From assembly GCA_004026145.2 (NCBI GenBank), contig CP034975.1, positions 14,706,889-14,770,888 of the forward strand: a stretch of DNA of 64,000 nt, written 5' to 3'. Shown piece by piece: positions 1-11,144 of this stretch. The stretch is from Takifugu bimaculatus. Its lineage: Eukaryota; Chordata; Actinopteri; Tetraodontiformes; Tetraodontidae. Below the pieces are notes generated by a model that saw nothing but the letters and a program-made list of their open reading frames with translations, had not been told where the DNA came from and did no database searches. Each line of letters starts with the position of its first letter. The first letter of the stretch is position 1. The translations under genes were made by a program, and so were the position numbers.

Positions 1-178
1 AAAAGAGACTTGAGAGAGTTTGGCAGACCCAGAGCTAAGTTTACCACCAGATGCACCGTGTTCACCGGCTAGGAGCCGCCGCAGGTCCCCTGAGCTGAAC
101 TGTGAACTCTTGCCTCACTCGCTTTATCAGTATTTTCCATTTTTTGATATTTTTGGGAGGAAAGGACAAGTGTTCGCC
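1..178 (+). other. nrap: nrap 5' untranslated part of exon 1 / proximal upstream DNA
   Basis: This is sequence immediately before the nrap ATG at 179. An in-frame or near-frame reading through it gives no recognisable protein, so I take it as 5' UTR plus perhaps the core promoter. I see no clear TATA box. The gene therefore starts almost at the window edge, and its distal promoter lies outside. Confidence 0.5.
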
Positions 179-903
179 ATGCAGTCCTGCGCCAGGTGTG
201 GGTTTGTGGTCTACCCGGCAGAGAAGATCAACTGCATTGACCAGGTAAATCCCACTGGGAATTTAAGCAACTATTCCAAATATTTGAAGAACTGCAAAAA
301 AGGCTTTAAGGAAGTTTGTCAATTAAAGTTTCAGATGATCTAAAACTCATCCTCAATCAAACAGGAGTGTCCAGAGACACTGTAATTAATAAGGACAATG
401 TTTATGTTTCTATGGATTTACAACATCTGACTTTAATCTGACTTTCACATTTAATTCACAAGAAGAACAGCTATAGAAATTATACTGCTCTGGTATCCAA
501 TGGTAAAGAGCCGACCACCCCAAAGATAAAGATCCTGAACACGTTTCCCCTCGTTGACTGTCAGCCTGTGAAATCACAATTAAATTCTCATCTTTTTTCC
601 CCTCTGTCAGAACTGGCATAAAGCGTGTTTTCACTGTGACAGTCTGCAAGATGGTGCTCACCGCCAACAACTTTGTCAGCCACAAGAAGAGGCCATACTG
701 CTCCGTGTAAGTAGTCAGCAGCGCTCCAGGGCTTCATCTCTTCAGCTGCCATTTCAAATAGGATGTTTTTTGTTTTTTTAAAAAGAGCTTTAAATTGAAT
801 GTTTTGACCTTCCAGACACAATCCCCGAAACAACACATTCACGAGCGTCTATGAGGCACCCATCAACATCAACGCCAAGAAGCAAAGCACAGCGAGCAGC
901 GAG
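179..903 (+). CDS. nrap: nrap exons 1-3: N-terminal LIM domain
   Basis: Coding exons are 179-244, 611-706 and 816-903. The first zinc finger begins CARC (exon 1). Exon 2 continues with NWHKACFHCD and then, after one surplus base at 641, VCKMVL...RPYC. Exon 3 completes the domain with SVHNPRNNTFTSVY. The ligand spacing (CxxC, HxxC, CxxC, CxxH) is that of a LIM domain, which in N-RAP mediates protein contacts rather than DNA binding. Exon 1 ends in phase 0 and exon 3 is read after a two-base carry-over. Both fit only if exon 2 has 95 nt, whereas 96 are present. Read literally, the frame runs into a TGA in exon 3. Confidence 0.88.
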
Positions 904-3900
904 GTGAGGTGATGGCGTAGCAGCTGATATATTTATACCACGACTGAATTAATAATAGAAGTGGATGCATGCGGCCAAACCGAACTTAAACTTAGTTGAA
1001 TCATCAGCAGCAACCAAATTCTCACATTTGGTGTTAATGTGCTCTGACCCGGATCTGCTGAGCTATAAATGGAGGCAGACAAGTTTGTTACCGTCTCATC
1101 AAGTAAGAGGTGCCATTCCATGTTTTAATGGAGAGGGAGAAGGGCAGATGACTGCCCTGAGTCCACGGTGACGGCAGTGGGGAGGAATGGAGGGCACTGC
1201 TGGGGGTTATTTCTGTTCATGAGGCAAGAGAGACTGCCCCCCTCCTCCCCATAGCCCACTTTTATGTACGTCTAAAATTATACGTCAGGAGAAAAACAGC
1301 CCCACATCCTTTCCTCTCCTCTTGCCCAGCCACCTGTTTCTGTCTGTTTGTCCCTGTGCATGTACGTCTGTCTGCGCCCGTCTGCCTCTACAAACTAATG
1401 CAAACTCATGCAATGGTCTTATGCTTATATTAGCAGCAGCTAATAGTAGCAAGCTAATCAGCTGCTGCTATTTAGAAACGTTGGATTCAGTTGCCAGTAA
1501 TGTTTCTCACATCTCCCAGAGCTTCTCTAAAATTAGTTTTGATTGCTATTTGCAGACATTCCAGTATTTGATTACTCAGCACTCTTCTGGATCTTGGAGG
1601 CTGAGAACTCAAACATTATTCTCCAGCTTTATCATAGAAGAATGACGGTTTATTTCTGGGTTTTAGCTGCCAAAGAGGGGACTTTAGTGGTGTGTGTAGT
1701 GTGCACTGCAGTGGTTCGGTGCAGGCTTTGGCTTAATGCTTATCGCTTATGTGCACTTGTAGCTGACGTATCGTGAGGATGGCAAGCGCTTTTTGTCCAC
1801 CTTTCACTATGACATGAGGTCCATGGAGCTGGAGAAGGCTCGCCTAGCCAATCAGCTGGCCGGCCAGGTGAGCTCCCCGTAGAGCAACTGGCCCCTGTGA
1901 TCATTTAGGAAGAATCCCAGCGCAAATTCTGATCTTTATGAGAATTAATTTGGCATTTCTGTAAGCTTGATTTACACTGCAAGTGGGAACACTGTTCAGA
2001 CAAGTCCTAACTGTCCAAACAGGCGTTCCAGTCTCAGTCGGAGTTTTCCCAGCAGCAGATGTGGTACTCAGGCACGGTGACCAACCAGAAGATAGTGACA
2101 ACCTCGCAGACCGAAAATACCATCAGCGACGTGAGTTTCCTTAGATTATTGTAGCATCAATACGGGATCTTTGCATCTTTAAGACTGATTTGGCTTCTAT
2201 TCAGCAGTACACAGCAGAGTATGAGCAGTCCAGAGGAAAAGGCAGCTTCCCCGCCATGATCACACCAGGTTACCAGACTGCAAAACAAGCCAGTGCTTTG
2301 GCCAGTAATGTACGCTGGCCTCTCACCTCTGCACCATTGAATGAGGAATTCCTTCAGGTAGATGTTTGCATGTATTTGTTGTGGCTCATGGCAGCATCCG
2401 TTTCTCCTCAGCTGGAATACAAAAAAGGACACGAGGAGAGAATTTCCAAGTACACCGCCTTCATTGACCCGCCAGAGGTGCTGCTGGCCAAGAAACAAGG
2501 ACAGATTGTTAGCGATGTAAGCTCCATAGAACAGATTTCAAAATAGAGATCTCTCAACAGCTGGATCAGGGTCTTTTTCTCGCTGCAGTACGCCTACACG
2601 GAAGAATATGGGCATCAGCGAGGTAAAGGCAGTTTTCCTGCACATCTCACACCTGGATACAAGATGTCGAAGAAGGCCAGCGAGCAGGCCAGTGATGTGA
2701 GTCGGCACGCTACCCAGTATGCAGACTCCGTTCTAACCCCTGCTAATGAGTCTCGTGCCACCAACAGATCAAGTATAGACAGATGTACGAGCAGGAGATC
2801 AAAGGCAAAGCCAGCACCGAAGCAACCATGGCCGAAGCCGTCCACGCCAGAGAAAACGGAGAGAACTTCAGTCAGGTCAGGAATGTTCTGCACCTTCACT
2901 GCGAGAGTCTTAAGAGCTGGGGAAGGGGGGGCTTTGGAGGAAGATGCTTCTGTATCCATGCATTTGTTGTTTTTGGTTTTAAGTTCCCATAATGAAAAAC
3001 AAGTTTATGTTTCCATAAAATGAATTAGAATAGAACTCCTTCAATTGAGTAACTTTAGTTTGTAGTGCAGGAAAATTAAGTACAAATCAACCATTTAAAA
3101 AGATCAGCTAAAGTCTCTGAATGTATGTTGTTAAATTTGTATTTTTCTTTTCAGTAACTGCACAATAGCTATTAAGACATGTTATTGATCTAATTAGATT
3201 ACTGAATTTATCCCTCATATGCGTTGCTGTATAAAGGACTTATTTTAATCATTTCCTGCAGATTGCCTATACGGAAGAGTTTGAGCATCAGCGGGGCAAA
3301 GGCAGCTTCCCAGCAATGATCACTCCTGGTTATTATCTTGCAAAGAAGGCTCAGGAAAACGCCAGCGATGTGAGTATCAACACAGGCCGGCGATCTTGAG
3401 CTTAATGCAATGCAATCGTGAGGTTGATCTGATTTTTGGGGGGTAAAAAAAGGACCAACCTGGTCACAGCCGTGCCATCAGCTGCTGGCAACACAGAAAA
3501 TGAATTAAGCTCCAAACTAATATCCCTTTACAGCTAAAATACAAGAAAGACTTGAGCAAGATGAAGGGGACCTCGCACTTCCACAGCCTGACTTCTGAGG
3601 ACAACCTGACTTTGAAGAACGCCCGAAAAATCAACAAGATTGTCAGTGAGGTCAGCTTTCTCTTCCCTGTCGTTGCGTAACAACGTCTCTAAATCCAGAC
3701 AGACAGAGTATGCCCACAGGCATGTTGCTGCCCAGTGTGTGTGTGTTTAAAATCCAAATATCAGGGATACCGTGTCAGTTTCCTATAGACATGACACCAC
3801 CCAACGTGCATTTTTGCCACCTCTGACATGCCTGCCCAGCGTGGTAACAGATTACGTCCAAGGTCAAACAGCATCACGTCCAACTAATGTTACCTCAATC

Positions 3901-6900
3901 ACTATTCTTAGCTGGGACGTATATATATTAGCCATTAGCGTCTCCTGTAAAGCTCCTGGAGAAGGCATTCTGTCATTTCCCTCTCTGTGAGCAATGTTTC
4001 TGACTTATTTCAAAGGTGACACATGTGAGACTTTGTGGAATTTAAATTCCAGTCATTGCTAAGATGAGAGCGTTACAAGGAGGACCAGGGGGCTTTGCCA
4101 ACAACCTGTTGTAACAGTGCTTCCCTGCAGGTGGAGTATAGGAAGGATCTGGAGAACAGTAAAGGTCACAGCATCAATTTCTGCGAGACGCCGCAGTTTC
4201 AAAACGCCGCCAAAGTCGGCAGGTTCGCCAGCGATGTGAGTGAAAAATCTGCCGAGTCATAAAATCCAAAGCTGCTGCTCTGCTCTGCACACTGATCAGT
4301 CTCCACCTCTCTGCATTTGGAAAAGATCAAATACAAGGAGAAGCACAACAGCAACCTGAAGGGCCACTATGAGGGCATCGATAGGAAGACCATGCACGCC
4401 ATGAAGGCCAGGAAGCTGGCTAGTGATGTAAGCTAAACCCAAGTGCAGACAGGACACCTCACATGAGTTAGCATTATATTAAAGCTGCTGTCAAATAAAG
4501 AGACAAATGAGTGTCATTATATTTGACTTAAAGCTGACAAGAAATGAAGTATAAATGTAAATCTTGAGACTGATTAAAGTCTTTGTGTGAATATCAGATT
4601 GCATATAAACAAGGCATGTGAGCAGGAGCAGGGGGAGTACAACTACCCGGCCACCCAGACCCCCGGATACCAGAGCCAGAGAAAACTGGACCCGCTGAAA
4701 GATGTGAGTTACAGAGTCATTGTGTGTGCAAGTTGCTTTTTGATCGACAGTAAGTTGCATTAATTCCTCTTATTATTGTTTTTAACTACTGTAGAAGAAT
4801 TACAGGCAACACATTGACCAAGTGAAGTACAGCCCGGTGACAGACACCCCTGAGATTGTTCTGGCAAAGAAAAATGCTCAGCTGGTCAGCAAGGTAAAGG
4901 GACAACCAGCCACGATCACGCCGGCTCCTTTAGCCTCTGACTCCACATTCTGTCTGTTTCAGCTCAACTACACAGCTGACTATGAAAAGAACAAACATCA
5001 GTACACGCTGTCCAAGGACCTGCCCCAAATCAAGACCGCCAAGGCCAACGCAGCCTTGTGCAGCGATGTAAGTTGACCCGTATGTGCAGGCGCACTTGGA
5101 TTATCCTTCAGACTCCCCTTCTTCAACTGAACACTTCCCTATAGATTAAATATAAGGAAGAGTGGGAGAAAAGCAAGTCCAAGGCCTGCGATATTAGCGT
5201 GGACGACCTGAGCGTCAGAGCCGCTAAAGCATCCCGCGACCTCGCCAGCGATGTAAGTCGACACACACTCTTCTCAAACTCATTTGAAGAGTGTACTAAC
5301 ATCTAATCTAATCTAATCATCATATTTCTTGACTACTTATGCTTAATTTTGATGTAAATATATTTTCATCGTAAATTTGGTGGCAGTATTACAAATATGG
5401 ACATTTTGTAGTGTACAATAACTTTAGAATAATTATTGAATAGTTGAGTAAGAGGTGACATTTATAAATATTAATACAAATCCACTTTGTTCATAAAATT
5501 AAAAGTGGAATTTAAAAATCCTAAAAGTTTTGCAATCCTCTTACCACAAGATGGTGCCAAATATTACACACTGAACCTTTAAGCATCAACTTCAGTGTGG
5601 TAAATGTAATCTAATCATAATAACGAAAGTATAAAAGTCAGGTCTGTCAGTATAGTTACTGTACAGATTACTTTCAGAAGCACATGTGAAAAAATGACTT
5701 CTTTTACAGCTACTCAGGTCAGTCAGTGAGTCACTAAACTGGTCCAGAATTTAATTTGTGATATGACATCAGATTTGTATGTATACAGTGGTGGACAAAT
5801 GGTGAGATGACTTTAGAGTGAGACAGAAAATGAAATGGACAGATGGCTTGTGGATTCAAAGGAAGGCCTTTGGCTTGGGCTGCAGAAGATATGGGAGAAC
5901 GTTACTGTTGAAGCTTTCAGGAAATACTATATTGACTGAGGTGCTGCTGCCAACGGTGGACACACAAGATATTCAAAAACATATTTAGTTCAGAGAAATC
6001 ATCTGCATATTTCTGGGAAATCTTTTAGGGTAAAATAAAGAGCTCTATTCTCAGATGTTGTACACACTTTGACCACCACAGTATGTGAAACTTTCATTTA
6101 CGATTCAGTTGAATATGGAATTAAATAAAACATTATTTTCCCAGATCAAATATAAGGGGAACTTCATGAAGGAAAAGGAGATGGCAGTGGGGCTCAACAT
6201 GAGTGATTCCAAGACTCTGCACTCTCTCCAAGTGGGCAAGATGAGCAGTGATGTAAGCAGAAGCTCAGCAATTACAGGCAATAAAAAGAAAAACACGATG
6301 GCCTCATTTTTCAATTCTCATCACTAAAGATTGAATACAAGAAAGGCTCTAAAGAGAACCAGGCCAACTTTAGCCTTCCTCTGGACATGGTCAACCTGAG
6401 CCATGCCAAAAAGGCCCAGGCTCTGGCGAGTGACCTGGAGTACCGCACCAAGCTGCACGACTACACCGTCATGGCCGACGACATCAAGGTCCAGCAGGCC
6501 AAAAAGGCTTATTCCCTGCAAAGCGAGGTGAGACATCACGTAAGGACGTCTGTCCCGTCGCTGGCGCAGAGCCACGAAACTGAGCTTTGTCTGATGTTCC
6601 CTGCAGAACCTTTATCGCTCGGACCTCAACTGGATGAAGGGAGTGGGCTGGGAGGCCGAAGGCTGTTTGAACATCACCCAGGCCAAAAAAGCTGGAGAGC
6701 TGCTGAGTGATGTCAGTAAAGCCTTGTGTTGGTGCGTCTGATCTTCCAAAACCTGTTTGCATCAAACCTGTTTCCTCTTTGGCCTCAGACTAAGTACCGT
6801 CAGAAAGCAGACAGCATCGGGTTCACCCAGGTGGCTGATGACCTGGCCACCCAGCACGCCAAAAAGAGCCAGGAGCTGCAGAGCGACGTAAGCCTTTCCA

Positions 6901-9900
6901 CTCTAATCATCCGTGCGTCCCCGGGGGTGAGTCTTCTCATACAACTGACTGTCATTTCCAGCTGGCGTACAAAGCAAACATCGAGCAGACGCTCCACCAG
7001 TACACCATGACGAAGGACGAGCCCCTTTTCAGACAAGCGAAGGCCAACGCCGACCTCCTCAGCGCGGTGAGTTCAGGGGATCAAATCCCAGTAGGAATAA
7101 TGATCCCCCCGACACGAAGACGCCTCAGTACGTGCAAATCCGTTGAGGTAGTTAACTTGTTATTGTTATTGTTGTTACTGTTACAATATAAAGAGAGCTT
7201 TCACCTCTCTTTTCCCTAAAAACATGAATAACATAAATGGGTAACAAACTGATTTGGGCTCAGTGTTTACAAGATATAACAGTGAACAGAGTGGTTATTA
7301 ACACCAACTAAACCTCCGGGAGGTCATTTTGTGCTTCTATGCAGTAAGTCATGTGACTCAGATACCTTCGACAGCTATAGGACGATTAATTAGTCTTCAT
7401 TTTCCAAACCAAACACTGAATGAAATCCATGTGATTTCATTTCCTTTCCTAGAAAGTGTACAAGAGCAACTGGGAGAAGCAGAGGGACAAGGGCTTCGAG
7501 CTCCGTTTGGACTCGCTCTCTATCCTCACCGCTAAAGCCAAGAGAGACCTCGCAAGTGATGTGAGTCAGACTGTAAATGGGCCGTGGTCAGAGGTGGCAA
7601 ACCTGGAGACGCCTTGGCCTCGGTGCTAACATGCTGCCCCCCCTCCCTCCCCGCAGGTCAAATACAGGGAAGAGTATGAGAGAAACAAAGGCAAGGTGAT
7701 CGGCATCAAATCGGTGAGCGACGACTCTCAGATGGCTCATTCTGCTCTGGCCACTAAAATCCAGAGTGACCGCCACTACAAGAAGGAATACGAGGACACC
7801 AAGACCAAGTACAGGTGAGGAAACATCTGGATTCTCTTTGAAGCAGAACCGGGGCTGAACAGCAATCTGGCGGCAGATGATTAACTCCACAAATGTGAGC
7901 CGCTGTATAATATGAGTTGTGTCCCCAGTGTTGACCTGGACATGCTGCACATCAGCCATGCCAAGAAAGCTCAAGACCTGGCGACAGAGACAACTTACAG
8001 GACCGTCCTGCACGAATATACAAGTCTGCCCACAGACATGAACGTTTCCTGGGCTAAGAAGGCCTACGGGCTGCAGAGTGACGTGAGTCTCCCCACTGGG
8101 CTTCAATACAAATGCCTTTATGTCAAAAGGAAAATTTCCGTTTGACTCTGCCGGCATCTCTTCGTAGAAACAATACAAGTCCGATCTGAACTGGATGAAG
8201 GGCGTCGGATGGGAAGTTTCCGAATCCCTGGACGTCCAGCAGGCAAGAAAGGCCAGAGAGCTCATCAGCGAGGTAGGCAAAGCACTCGCCAACCCCACTG
8301 AGGTGATATCAGTATATATTGATAACACATCAGCACAAGAAAGCCGGTGCTGTGTGAGCTGGAGGGTCATCTGTTGGTTTACAGGTGAGGTCAGACTGTA
8401 ACAATTACTGCTTATGGTTCAGCTCCTCTAAATACAGCTCATTCTCTTCATTATTTGTCCATTATTATTTCCCAGTAGTTATATGCAGGTATTACGTGTG
8501 CGCATTAATGCAGATATATCACCTAACTGTGCATGTGATGCATCTAGAGCAGCTTCTATTCACACCTGTTGATCCCAGCCATGTATTTTAAAGCTCATTG
8601 GTGTCTCGGTTACCAATTTTAGACCCTCCGATCAGTGACTGTCCACAATTAGAGCAGAGAACTAAATATTTCTGTTTGCATGTAGACAAAGTACCGGCAG
8701 AATGTGAGTGACCTGAAGTTCACCAGTGTGGAAGACACTCCAGAGATGGTCCAGGCCAAAGTCAGCAACAAACTGGCCACAGATGTGAGTGTGTCGTTCG
8801 TGAAAGAACCAACAATGAAGGGATGGATTTGAAAAAAGCAAGGCTGCCTGCCGCTCATCCCGCGGATGCTCGTGTTATCGCTCTACAGAGGCTGTACAGG
8901 GAGAAAGGAGAAAACGAGAAGCACAGCTACACGCTGAGCGGAGATCTGCCCGAGATGGTTCAGGCCAAGCTGAACGCCAGAAACCTGAGCGAGGTAAAAG
9001 GCGTCTCACTCTCGCCCTCGCTCCGTCTGCAACGTGTTTCCTGCATCCGACCCATTTCCTACATCTGCTCATGGACATTTTTAGAGCACATACAAGGAAT
9101 CCTGGATGAAGATCCGTGACGGCGGTTACAAGCTGCGCCTGGACGCCATTCCTTTCCAGTCGGCCAAATCCTGCTCAGAGATTCTCAGTGATGTGAGTGT
9201 CCAGTTGGTTGACCTTCTGCCTGCCTGAAAGTGCTCTACAAGTAAAAGTTCTGTATTTATCCGGACATGAAACACATGATGGAAATAATCGTACTTTTAA
9301 AATTTATGGTAACAATATTATAACATTTGTACGATGCTAATGCTACGCTAATGCAACATACTCCTAAGGTAAAGTAGTCATGTAGCAACATTTGTGTAAC
9401 CTTTCAGCAATGTTCTCTCATGGTTCCCTTTCCAACTTGCCATTTCAGCAAAAATATAGAGCAGAATTTGAGAAGAACAAAGGGAAGATGATCGGACTGA
9501 AGGGACTCCAGGATGACATCAACATCGCTCACTCTGTCTACGCCACAAAGCTCCAAAGCGACGTGAGGCCTTCCTCGGTCAATAATAATAATAAGAACAT
9601 TGGCTGTATAACATAAAACTAATTTCCACTCCTATGTCCTTTCGTCTGTCTCCAGATTAAGTATAAGGAGAACTCGGCGAAGGACCTCTCCAAGTATCGT
9701 CTTTCCATGGACATGATGGAGGTCGCCCACGCTAAAAAGGCCCAGTCGCTGGTCAGCGATCAGGACTACAGGCTCATGCTGCATCAGTACACCGCTCTGC
9801 CTGACGACATGAAGGTGCAGGCAGCTAAGAGGGCGTATGCCCTGCAGAGTGAGGTGAGACAGATGGCTGCAGGCTGCTTCTATCTGGCCCCTGCACAGTT

Positions 9901-11093
9901 GATCGGACTACAGCGCACTTAGCATAAGCACCTTGTTGCTCGGATGAGCCGCATCTTGACTTTCATGGGTGTGTTTGCTGCAGAACATTTATCGCTCTGA
10001 CCTGAACTACCTGCGTGGAGCAGCCTGGATCGCCACAGGAGCTCTGCAGATTGAAGGCTCTAAGAGGGCCACCCACCTCATCAGTGATGTATGACCACCT
10101 TGAATGTTTCGTGATAAACCACAAGTTCCCATTTAGATTAGAATACGATTTTCTAAGTTGATCTTTGCTTTTTTTTTTTCTTCAGAAAAAGTACCGGCAG
10201 CAGCCGTCCACCTTCAAGCACACGTCTGTCACTGACTCTCCGGACATCGTTCACGCCAAACTCAGCGGGCAGATCACCAATGAAGTGAGACGACGTGCTA
10301 ACCCCCTTTTCATGCAACTCGCTCAGACTTCACATGTACGTGTTCTGTCCTCCAGCGTTTGTACAAAGAAAAAGGGGTGAATGACCAACACAGTTACACT
10401 ATAACAACCGAGAGGCCGGAGATTACACAAGCAAAGGTTAACGCAGCCAACTTCAGTGAGGTAATGACCAACAAACTCCCCTCTTTACTTGGACTAAATG
10501 TACCCTGCCTTTTCTCATATGCTGTTATTATAAGGTGAATGATCTTGGATTCTCTGATACAGGTGAAATACAGAGAGTCCTGGCACACTCTGAGGGCTCA
10601 GGGCTACAAGCTCACCATGCAGGACATCCCCTTCCAGGCTGCTAAGAGCTCCACAGGCATCGCCAGTGATGTAAATTCATGTTGTTATTATTAGCTAAAA
10701 TATATCTGTTTGGGGTAAAATGGTGTTTCTCAGCATTGTGTTCATACAGTAAACTGTAGCTTTGTTTCCTTTTGCAGTACAACTACAAGTACAACCACCT
10801 GCAGGATAAAGGAAAGCACATCGGCGTCAGAAATGTTTCCGATGACCCGCGTCTCCTGCACTGCCTCCACGCCGGCCGACTGGCCAGCGACCAGGAGTAC
10901 AGGAAGGACGCCCTGATGGCCAGTGGCCAGTACCACCTCACCCCAGAGATGATACATCTGGTCACGGCCAAGAACGCGCAGGCCCTCGCCAGCGAGCAGG
11001 ACTACAGGAAGAAACTGCACGAGTACACGGCGCTTCCCGATGATATGAAGGTCAGATGGGCCAAAGAGGCCTACAACCTGCAGAGTGAGGTGA

Positions 11094-11144
<51 letters not shown>

